Assembly (NCBI GenBank): GCA_019828595.1
Contig: JAHQRK010000029.1
Span: 248,001 to 312,000, forward strand
DNA from: Aphanomyces cochlioides
Lineage: Eukaryota; Oomycota; Saprolegniomycetes; Saprolegniales; Verrucalvaceae
Length of the DNA: 64,000 nucleotides
Reading direction: 5' to 3'
The position numbers and the translations under genes were made by a program. The notes under the pieces are model-generated. The model worked only from the letters and a program-made list of their open reading frames with translations. It had not been told where the DNA came from and searched no databases. Each line of letters opens with the position of its first letter. Position 1 is the stretch's first letter. This document shows, piece after piece, positions 11,201-20,233 of this stretch.

Positions 11201-11950
11201 CACTTTGGCTACAAGTAGCTCCTCGTCGTTCAGACGATGTGCTGCGTGGGCTTGTTGGGCTTGGAGCCACTTTAATATTGCTTGGTCGCGTGTTTGAGTG
11301 CGCTGAACGGTGTATCTTATGTGGTAGGTCTGGAGGAACCGTCTAGTTCTCTTTTTCCAGCCAGACCATAGAACCCCGACGTTGTTTGCCGTCTCCAGTT
11401 GTCCGAGGAGAATTTGAGCTTCGTTGCGAATAACTTGACGGACTTCTGGTATTGCCAAGAGCTCCCTTGGCAATTTCCAGTATGGCCGAGACGTTTGGAC
11501 TGCATTCGGTTGTAAACAAACTCTATGGTATAGATGATTGGTTGGGTCGGGACAAGGAAAGTATGAAGAGTCTTTGTATGCCTCTTCGACTAGTCGAGTT
11601 GTTACATAGATGTAATCCAGTCTCTTTCTGGACCGGGTGAGGAGTACGACCGCTGCAAGGGGTGGTGGAGTCTCCATGCGTCAATAATTCATAGAGCCTG
11701 GAGCCACGTCATACATTCCTGTCGACCTGTATAGTAGTTCCGTGTCCCTGCTATCGAGTCGATGGCACGGTCGATTGGTAGATTGAAATCACCCATAACA
11801 ATGTGCGTCGCATTTGGAGGGAATTCTCTCGGGAGGCTTTCAAAAAAGGCCTCTCTATCGTCGTTGTCTACCGGGGCGTACACGTTGTGAAAAAAAGACT
11901 TCCTGGTTGGTCCACGTCGTTTGAACAACCATATACTTGTCTGGGACGTC
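8231..11950 (-). pseudogene. LINE ORF2, copy B: C-terminal part (endonuclease remainder, RT, zinc knuckle)
   Basis: Continuation of the ORF2 interrupted by the Maverick; the sense frame resumes at GACGTC (11945-11950) as DVPDKYMVVQT. A run of Ts near 11890 carries an extra base that shifts frame. The rest of the endonuclease follows (VMGDFNLP at about 11795), then the reverse transcriptase in a 601-codon segment (9872-11677) with KGGDRKNTGNYRPISLIPVE, GFVKGRRIHDH and the catalytic LLFADDT near 10125. Segments 9363-9863 and 8436-9326 supply the C-terminus with a CCHC knuckle (C-x4-C-x8-H-x4-C) near 8690, and the frame ends at 8231 (YPRAFTTSSP). At least four frame breaks are present. No RNase H domain is seen. 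The family is L1-like by domain order; the exact clade was not determined. Confidence 0.88.
11945..11950. repeat. Left target-site duplication of the Maverick (GACGTC)
   Basis: GACGTC lies directly outside the left end; the same six bases follow the right end at 29235-29240. Counting it once, the LINE B reading frame passes through the junction without a break. Confidence 0.95.
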
Positions 11951-12230
11951 AGTAATAGCTGTTAAAGGTATATCGTGGCCACTTCAAAATTCTCACGACG
12001 AGAAGCATTAGTAAGGCATCATCCATTAGCTAAGAATGGATTCTCACCCATTTCCACAACCATACGCTAGAGACACCCTCGAGCAAAAAACACAATTAAC
12101 ACTTGTGGAAGTGTCCAAAGGCAAAATGATCACCACTCAAAGCATTTTGCATCACCAGCATAATCTTGACCTTCATACAGAAAATTTTAAAATTCATTTG
12201 ATCTTGAACAATAATTATTTATAATATAAT
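11951..12230 (+). repeat. Left terminal inverted repeat of the Maverick (280 bp)
   Basis: Matches the complement of 28955-29234 from AGTAATAGCTG to TTATAATATAAT, after which the two sides diverge. A 62-codon frame (12036-12224) is identical in both copies; it is probably fortuitous. The inner AT-rich edge lies just upstream of a gene at each end and may serve as a promoter. Confidence 0.95.
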
Positions 12231-12247
12231 ACAACAAATAATCACAA

Positions 12248-12403
12248 ATGGCTCCACCAAAGAAATCACCCGAAGACAAAAAACCAAGAGTTCAGGTGAA
12301 TCACGATTATTACTACAAACATCAACAACGCATCTTGGATCGAATTAATGCTAGAAATCACTACAAAAGAGAAGTTAATTTGTTAAGACAAATCAATGTT
12401 TAA
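12248..12403 (+). CDS. Small basic protein, 51 aa, unknown function
   Basis: The first gene inside the left terminal repeat, starting 18 bases after it. The protein begins MAPPKKSPEDKKPRVQ and is rich in Lys, Arg, Asn and Tyr, with no Cys and no membrane segment. The proline/lysine start could be a nuclear-localisation or DNA-binding tail, but that is a guess. Its position and AT-rich composition match the neighbouring Maverick genes, which supports it being real. I do not recognise a family. A TATA-like ATAATATAAT lies at 12221-12230 in the repeat edge. Confidence 0.5.
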   Translation: MAPPKKSPEDKKPRVQVNHDYYYKHQQRILDRINARNHYKREVNLLRQINV

Positions 12404-12520
12404 GACACAGAATTTTGATATTTTCTAAGCTATATTTTTTTTATTCCAACTCATATACATCTTCAAGAAAAACAATTTGATCTTGAAAGAAAAATTGTTA
12501 TTATATAGATCTGAAAAATT

Positions 12521-15500
12521 ATGTCATCAAAAGCTAATAATGCAATTAAAGCAACTAGAGCCAAGTCAGTAGTCTATCAACAGGCTAAATCACTTGGTCT
12601 CCCCGTTAGATGGGATATGAAAATATCCAAGATCCAAGAAATCCTAAATCAACCACAACGTAAAGCTGACTCTCAGACTAAAATTGCATCAGTCTTTAAG
12701 ATGTATAAAGCTAAATCACAATTAAGTGATTTCAAAGCATTAAAGAAGGTTAACAGTTATCAAACAACAACTTTGCTTCTTGAACAATTTAAGCGAATTC
12801 GTCCAAACATCATTGCTCCTGCCGACAAAAACTTATTAGTTCATTTTCTGGATATAGATGGATCAACTCTTCGAACGTATCATTTGAATTCTAATCAAGT
12901 AAATATTGAAAATCTTTATATAACTGAAAATAATGAATACACATCCGGAGCTGATGTTGATCTTAACATTCTTCCAACAACAATGATAACGTTAGAATGG
13001 ATTGAAGATCCAAAGCAATCCAGATCATCTCGCAAAAACTTTTTCCGTTATTTAACAAAAGCAGATTATTTACTTGACCAATTTCAAGTATATCCTGAAT
13101 CACCAAATGGTCTTCCAAAAGAATCAGAAATTCCATGCTTTCTATATGCTCTTGAGCAAGGAGGAGTTTCAAAAGTCATTGTTAATAAAATTAAGCAACT
13201 AATGTTTCATTCAGGTATTACAACTAATTTGTTTAAAAAAATAGCAGAAAAGTTTAAGTTAAGATTGGAAGTAAAAACCTATAAAAACAATAATGGAGTT
13301 AAAAGTTATAATATTAATAATTATGGACCTCATAGTAACAATGTAATTCGTCTTGGAGTAACGCCAAAACACGTATTTGCTATTAAAGAAACAAAAATCA
13401 CTCTAACAGCTCTTAATAATCCAGAAATTGTAAAAATAGAAGGATCGACTGAATTTATACTTCATCACGGACGAGTTAGTTATAATTCAAAACGAATCAA
13501 GTTTCTTGACAGTTTTGAAGTCATTTCACATTTATATCACAACAGAGATAAATTACTTATTCCTATTACTCAAAGTAATGTTCCTAAACTACTTAACAAT
13601 GAGTATCAAAAAGTTGATTCATTATATGAAGAAGACTTTGATGAGAATACATTCAAAGAAATTGGACGTGTTGATGGTACAATGAAATTTGGTCAATCGC
13701 CTTTCAATCAAGTAATTAATAAATACACTAAACAATATGAAGAAATAATCAACTTTAATGTTATCTATTTCGATTTTGAAACATTAGTAAATAATGATAA
13801 CGAGCACGTTGCCTACTGCATATCTTTCAAGATCCTAAAGTATAAATTTAGAAAGCTGTATTCAACAGGCGAAACACAAAACTTTTATGGGTTTGACTGT
13901 GCTCAACGATTTCTAGAGTCAATTCCCGAAAAGAGTCATAATTTACTTTGGGCTCACAATGCTGGATTCGATTTGCGTTTTCTAATGAAACACGTAACAA
14001 GCTTTTCTCAAAAGAGCAATATGATAGAATGCGGAACTCGACTAAAGCAAGCTCATTGCTTTTATAAAAGCTCTGAACTTGTAGTCAAATGCTCAATGAG
14101 TTTTATTAATAGCAAACTTGCAAATCTTCCAAAGATGTTCAAGGATGCAAGCAAAGATCTTAACTTAGAAAAAGAATCATTTCCTCATGACTTCATAAAT
14201 GAAAACAACTTCAAGTCAATGTGGAAGCTTAGCTATCTCAATGGATTTGAAGACAAAGGAGCTATGATTGCCAACGCAAACAAGATCGGTGCAGTAATTG
14301 AAGACCAAATCGATATCCAGAAGTATGCTATACATTATTGTAATCGCGATGTTGATGTTCTTCATACTTGTTTTGAAGCTTTCAGAATGATGTTTATTAA
14401 TCGTTTCAACATTGATGTATATCGATTTATGTCTATGCCATCAATTGCTTATGCAATTCAACATAATCAAGGTTGCTTTGATGGTTGCTATGAACAAAAT
14501 GGAATCGTTCTGGGATTTATCAGACAAGCTATTGTTGGAGGACGAGTTATGACTCGAGATAATAAGAAGTATCACATTAAACATCAATTATCGGATTTTG
14601 ATGCTGTTTCACTATATCCATCACTATATCCATCAGGACAATCAATATTAAGCGGTTATGTAAAAGGTAAAGCAAAATTCTTTAAGGATACAATTCCGAA
14701 TAATGCTGATTATTACATTGCTCGAGTTAGATTTAACTCTATCGGAAAACATCAAAGTTTTCCACTTTTAAGTATTCAACAAGATGGATCACGTGGTTTT
14801 ACAAATGATATCATAGGACAAACAATGGTTATTGGAAAGCAAGCTCTTGAAGATATTGTACAATTTCAAAATGCTACATATACGGTAATTGAAGGTTGTT
14901 ATTGGGATGAAGGTTTTAATCCAAAGATAGTAGAAGCAGTAAAAGAATTATTCAACGAACGACTTAAGTTGAAAAAAGAAGGCAATCCTCTACAAGAAGG
15001 AATCAAATTGCTCCTCAATAGCGCTTACGGAAAGCTAATTCAAAAACCAATTGTAAAAGAGAAGATACTTGTCAAAGGATCTGACGAGATTAAAGAGCGA
15101 ACAAAACGAAAGATTCATAAAATGATTTCAAGAACGTCAATTACTGATGATTTGGCATTATTTGAAGAACACAAATATCTCTATGAACATTATTCACCAG
15201 CTCATCTTGGAGTTCAGATACTCGATTCTTCAAAACATATTATGAATGAAGTTATGTGTCTTGCAGAAGATATTAAAGCTAACATTTGGTATCAGGATAC
15301 AGATTCGATGATGATTGATCGTGATGGGGTTCCAAAATTGGCAATCGCTTTTAAAGAAAAATATGGAAGAGAACTAATTGGAAAGCAAATGGGGCAATTT
15401 CATACAGATTTTAGTCTTGAAGGTTCAAAAGGAGAGGTTTATGCTAAGGAGTCAATCTTCTTAGGAAAAAAAAGCTATGTGAATGTGCTATCTTGCGATG

Positions 15501-15706
15501 GTAATGATGTTGAGGGACATCATATTCGTATGAAGGGTATTCCTGGAAAGCTTCTTAAAGAAAATCCTCTCGAAAAGTATATGAAGATGTATAATGGTGA
15601 ATCAATGGAATTTGATCTAAGCGAATGTTGTTCAATCGACATTAACACTAAGACACAAAAGGTAAGCAAGAGATTGAAGTTTACAAGAAAAGTTTCATTT
15701 GCTTAG
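12521..15706 (+). CDS. polB: Protein-primed family B DNA polymerase (Maverick pPolB)
   Basis: This enzyme replicates the element, presumably using a terminal protein as primer, as in Polintons and adenoviruses. The 1061 codons carry the 3'-5' exonuclease motifs (YFDFETLV at about residue 415; LLWAHNAGFDLRF at about 472; YCNRDVDVLH at about 607) and the polymerase motifs A (DFDAVSLYPSLYPSG, about 693), B (KLLLNSAYGKLIQK, about 828) and C (YQDTDSMM, about 923). All catalytic acidic residues of motifs A and C are present and the frame is unbroken. Length fits Maverick polymerases. The N-terminal 400 residues are Lys/Asn-rich and not assigned. A TATATAG sits about 20 bases before the ATG. The integrase starts 9 bases after the stop, suggesting a shared early unit. 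Confidence 0.97.
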   Translation: MSSKANNAIKATRAKSVVYQQAKSLGLPVRWDMKISKIQEILNQPQRKADSQTKIASVFKMYKAKSQLSDFKALKKVNSYQTTTLLLEQFKRIRPNIIAPADKNLLVHFLDIDGSTLRTYHLNSNQVNIENLYITENNEYTSGADVDLNILPTTMITLEWIEDPKQSRSSRKNFFRYLTKADYLLDQFQVYPESPNGLPKESEIPCFLYALEQGGVSKVIVNKIKQLMFHSGITTNLFKKIAEKFKLRLEVKTYKNNNGVKSYNINNYGPHSNNVIRLGVTPKHVFAIKETKITLTALNNPEIVKIEGSTEFILHHGRVSYNSKRIKFLDSFEVISHLYHNRDKLLIPITQSNVPKLLNNEYQKVDSLYEEDFDENTFKEIGRVDGTMKFGQSPFNQVINKYTKQYEEIINFNVIYFDFETLVNNDNEHVAYCISFKILKYKFRKLYSTGETQNFYGFDCAQRFLESIPEKSHNLLWAHNAGFDLRFLMKHVTSFSQKSNMIECGTRLKQAHCFYKSSELVVKCSMSFINSKLANLPKMFKDASKDLNLEKESFPHDFINENNFKSMWKLSYLNGFEDKGAMIANANKIGAVIEDQIDIQKYAIHYCNRDVDVLHTCFEAFRMMFINRFNIDVYRFMSMPSIAYAIQHNQGCFDGCYEQNGIVLGFIRQAIVGGRVMTRDNKKYHIKHQLSDFDAVSLYPSLYPSGQSILSGYVKGKAKFFKDTIPNNADYYIARVRFNSIGKHQSFPLLSIQQDGSRGFTNDIIGQTMVIGKQALEDIVQFQNATYTVIEGCYWDEGFNPKIVEAVKELFNERLKLKKEGNPLQEGIKLLLNSAYGKLIQKPIVKEKILVKGSDEIKERTKRKIHKMISRTSITDDLALFEEHKYLYEHYSPAHLGVQILDSSKHIMNEVMCLAEDIKANIWYQDTDSMMIDRDGVPKLAIAFKEKYGRELIGKQMGQFHTDFSLEGSKGEVYAKESIFLGKKSYVNVLSCDGNDVEGHHIRMKGIPGKLLKENPLEKYMKMYNGESMEFDLSECCSIDINTKTQKVSKRLKFTRKVSFA

Positions 15707-15715
15707 ATATATAAT

Positions 15716-16804
15716 ATGTCTGCACTTCTTAAAAAATTATACTATGATCCAAAGATTGGATTCATTAGCGCAACAGCATTGTATAAAAAAGCAAAAGAAC
15801 TTAATAATTCTATTACTCTAAAACAAGTTCGCGATTGGTATAAGAAACAAACTGATATTCAACAGCATTCAGCTCAAAACAAGAAATTTCCTGAGTTCAA
15901 AATTGCAAGCAACAATCCAAACTCATGGCAAATGGATTTAGCTTTTTGGCAAAAACAGCCAATATTTATCGCAATCAATATTAACAGTCGAATCGGCTTC
16001 GCCAAATTGTTGAAAAACAAAACTGCGCCTGTAGTTAGAAAAGCAATAGAAGAATTTCTTTCTCGAAACAAAACACATTCGTTTACATCAGATAATGGAA
16101 ATGAGTTTATGAATAAAAAAGTTCAAGAACTGTTAACAAAAGAACATATCAGTCATTACGCTGGAGAGTCTGGGGATCATACAATTCTAGGCAAGGTAGA
16201 TCGATTCATTAGAACGTTAAAATCAAGACTAACCAAAATGTTCGAGACAGGAATCTTTAAAAAGCTAACTCAAAAGCATCTAAACGATGCAATTTCAAAT
16301 TACAATGACACGGAACATTCATCCATTCATGCAACGCCAAATGAGATGAAAGGAAAAGTCATATTTTCCGAAAATGATCATAACCAAAATGTAGCAAAGC
16401 AAGTCTTAGAAAGCATCCCAATTGGCTCAAAAGTACGTTACAAATTGAAACCAAAAAATCCATTTCAAAAAGAAGGTGCTAAATATTCAAAATCCGTTTA
16501 TGAATTTATTGGATTAGATGGACTAAAGATGCATTTACGATCAAAAAATAATCACGTCGTATATAAACCAGTTAATGATATAAAAATAGTAGAAGCTCAA
16601 ACTACTTACGCTGATGGAAGAGCAAATGACATTTATGAAGCTGAGAAAATTTTAAGTCACAAGAAACTAAAAAATGGTCCATACAAATATCTGGTTAAAT
16701 GGGCTGATGGAAGTGAATCTTTTGAGCCTCAGAAGAATCTAAGAATATTTAATAAAAATCAAATGAGTCAATTAGAAAAAAATTATTTTGCACAGGTAAT
16801 ATAA
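15716..16804 (+). CDS. Retroviral-type integrase with C-terminal chromodomain (Maverick INT)
   Basis: Catalyses insertion of the element and so makes the 6-bp target duplication. In the 362 residues, the RNase-H-like core shows Asp74 (QMDLAFW), Asp126 (SDNGNEF) and, 36 residues on, Asp162 (KVDRFIRTLKS), where retroviral integrases have Glu; this gives a D,D(35)D pattern. The C-terminus (about 305-350: YEAEKILSHKKLKNGPYKYLVKWADG) is a chromodomain, which could steer insertion to marked chromatin. The frame is intact. It follows the polymerase with 9 bases between. Whether Asp162 is normal for this family I cannot check here; I recall VDRF/IDRF forms in Polinton integrases. Confidence 0.95.
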   Translation: MSALLKKLYYDPKIGFISATALYKKAKELNNSITLKQVRDWYKKQTDIQQHSAQNKKFPEFKIASNNPNSWQMDLAFWQKQPIFIAININSRIGFAKLLKNKTAPVVRKAIEEFLSRNKTHSFTSDNGNEFMNKKVQELLTKEHISHYAGESGDHTILGKVDRFIRTLKSRLTKMFETGIFKKLTQKHLNDAISNYNDTEHSSIHATPNEMKGKVIFSENDHNQNVAKQVLESIPIGSKVRYKLKPKNPFQKEGAKYSKSVYEFIGLDGLKMHLRSKNNHVVYKPVNDIKIVEAQTTYADGRANDIYEAEKILSHKKLKNGPYKYLVKWADGSESFEPQKNLRIFNKNQMSQLEKNYFAQVI

Positions 16805-16842
16805 ACTACCAAATATATATACGTTAATTAATTCGTAGTAAA

Positions 16843-18141
16843 ATGTATCCGAGCTATAAGGATCTCGCTGATAAAAAAGCAAAATTAGAAGAATATTATG
16901 ATCAAATAAAACTTGATAAAAAGATCGATGCTATTAAACAAAAGGCATATGAAACTGCTATTTGGAGTAGTGATGTTGCATCAAATGTAATTCTACCAAA
17001 ACCTCAAACGACTTCAAATGTTGGCAGAACCATTGAAGTTCAAACCGAATCAAACGGTAGAACTATACAAACTCAAACTAAACGAAATACGAAAGCCAGA
17101 TCTGCTCAAACCGAGCCAATGGGTATTACAACTGGAACTCAATATGAAAGTAATCCAAGATACGAACCCAGAATTAAAACAAAGGATCAAATCAAATTAG
17201 AAAATTCACCTCCAATTAAAACGGGAAATCCCTACGAACTGTTATCAAATAGCGATGATGAAGAGGAATCAAAACCAATGTTTCCCGCAGAGGATAACAA
17301 AAAAACTCCAAGAGAACAAATTATAAAACTTTATAAGGACAATTGGAACTTCTTTAAAACAAGAAAGATTTCTCCGATATTACTAAATGGTGATGAAGAT
17401 AAGAGTGTATACTTGGGAAGGTCGGGAAGACTATTTACCATACGGAGTGATCATGAAAATAAGAATAAACGTATAATTGATTACGATTGGATTGCTACAA
17501 AAGAAAAAATTGACAAAATTATTGATGAAAATAGACGTGTGAATGGCATCCGACAAGGCGTTACTCAAATGTCAATTAAAAGCGAACCTGATATCAAAAT
17601 GGAAGGCCAAGGATTTAAATTAATCACTCGTAAAAAACTCATTGGACGAGGCTTAATCGGCGCGGGAATTTCGCATTTACATAATTTTGAAAAAGATTAT
17701 TTATATCGACCTCTTGGAGCTAAATATGTCAATTTGAAAGCTCTTGGTCAAGGATATTTATCACTACGTCATCCATCTGGTAATTCCTGTTTTAAACGAT
17801 TGAAAATGTCAGATAAATTACTTCAAATCATCAAAATCTTGTTATTTGATGGAGTTATTGATTATAGTCTTTATAATCAGCTTGACAACAAAGATAAAAT
17901 TGCGTTTTACGATACTCTAAAAGTTTGTAAATTGTTAAATTCGTTTAAAGAAACTATTAGCGATCCCAGAGAAGGTAGTGATAAATATGTACCTGAATTC
18001 AATAAACTAATTGGAGAAATCAAGATCGGTAATGATAATCCGTCGATTAAATCGGAACTAAAGAAGATTTCAATTCATTTATTTCAAAATGGAATTTTAA
18101 GCGAAAAACAATTCAATGATATTTTGAAGATGACAATATAG
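16843..18141 (+). CDS. Maverick/virophage-type conserved protein of unknown function, 432 aa
   Basis: The N-terminal half is charged and probably disordered, with a short repeated motif (EVQTES, QTQTKR, SAQTEP, about residues 66-95) and an acidic patch (NSDDEEESK). The C-terminal 140 residues (KYVNLKALGQGYLSLRHPSGNS to the end, including IKIGNDNPSIKSELK) resemble a C-terminal module I associate with uncharacterised proteins of Mavericks, adintoviruses and virophages. No enzyme motif is visible. A role in the virion or in DNA packaging is possible but unproved. The frame is intact, with ATATATATACG about 25 bases before the ATG. It lies between the integrase and the small virion-type genes. 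Confidence 0.75.
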   Translation: MYPSYKDLADKKAKLEEYYDQIKLDKKIDAIKQKAYETAIWSSDVASNVILPKPQTTSNVGRTIEVQTESNGRTIQTQTKRNTKARSAQTEPMGITTGTQYESNPRYEPRIKTKDQIKLENSPPIKTGNPYELLSNSDDEEESKPMFPAEDNKKTPREQIIKLYKDNWNFFKTRKISPILLNGDEDKSVYLGRSGRLFTIRSDHENKNKRIIDYDWIATKEKIDKIIDENRRVNGIRQGVTQMSIKSEPDIKMEGQGFKLITRKKLIGRGLIGAGISHLHNFEKDYLYRPLGAKYVNLKALGQGYLSLRHPSGNSCFKRLKMSDKLLQIIKILLFDGVIDYSLYNQLDNKDKIAFYDTLKVCKLLNSFKETISDPREGSDKYVPEFNKLIGEIKIGNDNPSIKSELKKISIHLFQNGILSEKQFNDILKMTI

Positions 18142-18207
18142 AGGAAGGTTATCTGTAGACGAAGTCGGAAGATAAACTTACGACCTTATCATAGTAATAT
18201 AGAAGCT

Positions 18208-18414
18208 ATGAAAACGATTAATGTTAAACATCCATTTTTAAAAAAATATAATAAAAAGGCCAAAGAAAATGAAGATAGACTAATTGAAACGATGGAAAAC
18301 TTAATCATTGATAATACAGAACCAAAATCAAGTTTTCAAAGATATGGACCATCTATTGATGAATATAAAAGAAAAAAGAAATTAGAGCAAAAAGCAAAGA
18401 CATTTGCTCTTTAA
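18208..18414 (+). CDS. Small basic protein, 68 aa, unknown function
   Basis: Starts MKTINVKHPFLKKYNKKAKE and ends with a Lys-rich segment (YKRKKKLEQKAKTFAL). It has no Cys and no membrane segment, and is probably helical and nucleic-acid-binding by charge. It lies in line with the Maverick genes on the same strand, 66 bases after the 432-aa gene, with ATAGTAATATAGAAGC just upstream. I do not recognise a family. Confidence 0.55.
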   Translation: MKTINVKHPFLKKYNKKAKENEDRLIETMENLIIDNTEPKSSFQRYGPSIDEYKRKKKLEQKAKTFAL

Positions 18415-18485
18415 GATGATTTAATTATATATTTTTATTTTTTATGTAATTCATAAAATATAGACTTCGTTTAAATCAACGAAAT

Positions 18486-18965
18486 ATGAAAGGAACAGGA
18501 GGTTATAAAGTAGTTCACGTATCATCATCTCTTTCAAAGAAAAAACTTTCTAAAGCATCCAAAGGTGGTACAGTTGTATTTAGCGCTGATGATTTAAAAG
18601 GAAGTAAGCCAATGCTTGTGCATCCAGCTAATTATAGCAAAATAGTTCAAGCTCAAAAAGCTAATAAAGGAGCTCGTTTGGATTTTACTGAAGGGGAAAT
18701 TCATCACGATTTAAGCCATCACCAAGGCGGAAGCATTTGGGATAGTTTGAGATCAGGTTTGAGTACGGCTTGGAATAGCGTAATTAAACCTGTACTAAGT
18801 GGAGTTGGAGATGCAATCGCATATAGTAATCCAGAATTGGCCCCTATTAGGGAAGGCATTCGTAAACTTAGCGGCGTAGGTTTTCAAAAGGGCTCTCAAG
18901 CGGCTAAAGATCGTATGGCCCTTGTTCGTGCGAAGAAACGTGGTGGTAGTTTTCGACTAGTATAA
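18486..18965 (+). CDS. pX/pVI-like small virion protein with an amphipathic helix, 159 aa
   Basis: The protein has a basic N-terminus (SLSKKKLSKASKGG), a GG site (HHQGGSIWDSL, about residue 80) followed by an amphipathic segment (WDSLRSGLSTAWNSVIKPVL), and a basic C-terminus (RAKKRGG). This layout resembles adenovirus pVI and pX precursors, where a protease cleaves after GG and the freed helix acts on membranes or DNA. The assignment is by pattern and by position between replication and capsid genes, not by clear sequence match. If right, the protease at 25063 would act on it, but that gene is broken. The frame is intact. Confidence 0.65.
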   Translation: MKGTGGYKVVHVSSSLSKKKLSKASKGGTVVFSADDLKGSKPMLVHPANYSKIVQAQKANKGARLDFTEGEIHHDLSHHQGGSIWDSLRSGLSTAWNSVIKPVLSGVGDAIAYSNPELAPIREGIRKLSGVGFQKGSQAAKDRMALVRAKKRGGSFRLV

Positions 18966-19079
18966 ATATACCATTTTACGTTTGACCATGAGCTTTGAAC
19001 ACCAAAACATCAAGCTTTTGTAAAAAATCGGTAGTAAAAAAAATACCTCTATATAGAATATAAGCTTGTGCTTTCAACA

Positions 19080-19274
19080 ATGCTTATCGATTTAACATTA
19101 ATAAAAAAGACTCAAGAAATGATTGATGCTCAAGTTAAACGAAATCTGAATCCATACAAAAGAAACCGATACATTTGCGAATGTGGTGAATCAGTAAATG
19201 TCAGATATCGTTTTAGTCATCAAAGATCATATGCACATAAAAAAGCAATTTTAGAGATCGAAAGAAATAATTAG
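19080..19274 (+). CDS. Small single zinc-finger protein, 64 aa
   Basis: The C-terminal half contains YICECGESVNVRYRFSHQRS followed by YAHKK, a Cys-x-Cys...His-x5-His zinc-finger pattern of a kind I associate with small proteins of Mavericks and large DNA viruses. The chosen ATG (19080) gives 64 residues; a CTATATAGAATATA box lies about 25 bases before it. It ends 12 bases from the stop of the convergent minor capsid gene. Function unknown; DNA or RNA binding is likely. Confidence 0.65.
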   Translation: MLIDLTLIKKTQEMIDAQVKRNLNPYKRNRYICECGESVNVRYRFSHQRSYAHKKAILEIERNN

Positions 19275-19285
19275 AGGATAGTAAG

Positions 19286-20143
19286 CTAATTTTTTTTCGG
19301 TCTAATAATCAACTGAATTAAAATTTGACTATCTTCAAACTTGACAATATTATAATTCTGATCGCAAATTATCACTTCTATGTATGGTCTTGAGCCATCA
19401 GAAATTTCTACCCAAGAATACTCAGGATATCTTACATCTATTAAATCCCCAATAGTGGTGTTTTGTGATGTAAAAGTCGTTAAAACATCAGGAACAGAAG
19501 TGTACGGATTATTAACTAAATTACAACGAACTAAAAAGCTTGAAACAGGGTTTACTTGTGGAGTAAAACTACTCAAAAACGATTGAGCAGTCGTTTGACG
19601 AGAGGGAGGAAATGTTGCAACTTGATAGCCAACTATTAAATTAAATCCACTCGGAATTACAATTTGAGGTGCATAACCTCCTGTTGGTACGCCTGTGGAA
19701 TACAATCCAGTGAATGGTAGCGACCAGCCTGTTGGTAAACTTAAAGGAGTAGGTAATAAATCAATTTGGCAACCATAATATGTAGAATTTTCTGAAATAT
19801 TAAAATATATCACATTGTTTCCATTAGAATCAATCAGATATGCACCAGCCGCGATAAGTTTAGAAGCTACATAATTTTGAATATCAGCATAACTGTAATA
19901 ACCATTAGGTAAAGTGATAGATATGGTCGATGTAGTAGCGCCATATGGTACAATAATTTGAAATGTATTATTTCCATACAAGGTTTGATTAATATTGAAT
20001 TGAGAATTATACAATTGGATGCCAGCAACAGCAATCTCCATATTGCTAAAATTGACTGCACTATTCCCAAATGTATATCTTAGCGTATTATTATAGCCAT
20101 TATTCACAATATGAGTTGAATTAAGAACAATAAGTGAGCTCAT
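19286..20143 (-). CDS. Minor capsid protein (penton, single jelly-roll type)
   Basis: This 285-residue protein is rich in Thr, Ser, Asn, Gly and aromatic residues and predicted to be mainly beta strand, with no Cys cluster or membrane segment. It starts MSSLIVLNSTHIVNNGYNNT and contains NGYYSYADIQNYVASKLI and a C-terminal strand (ILIQLIIRPKKN), features I associate with Maverick penton-like proteins. Its place next to the packaging ATPase and near the major capsid gene fits. The frame is intact. It is transcribed together with the ATPase gene (gap about 90 bases), both on the minus strand. Confidence 0.85.
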   Translation of the reverse strand: MSSLIVLNSTHIVNNGYNNTLRYTFGNSAVNFSNMEIAVAGIQLYNSQFNINQTLYGNNTFQIIVPYGATTSTISITLPNGYYSYADIQNYVASKLIAAGAYLIDSNGNNVIYFNISENSTYYGCQIDLLPTPLSLPTGWSLPFTGLYSTGVPTGGYAPQIVIPSGFNLIVGYQVATFPPSRQTTAQSFLSSFTPQVNPVSSFLVRCNLVNNPYTSVPDVLTTFTSQNTTIGDLIDVRYPEYSWVEISDGSRPYIEVIICDQNYNIVKFEDSQILIQLIIRPKKN

Positions 20144-20233
20144 TTTTTCTTATGTTATTTTATATCATTTATTTATTATTTGATTGAAATAATTGTCTCT
20201 CTAATTGCTGAAAGCAAGCTTATCAAAGTGTAT

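Noticed and set aside
12036..12224. 62-codon frame in both terminal repeats of the Maverick
   Set aside because: It is identical in both only because the repeats are identical. No motif, and no evidence of coding.
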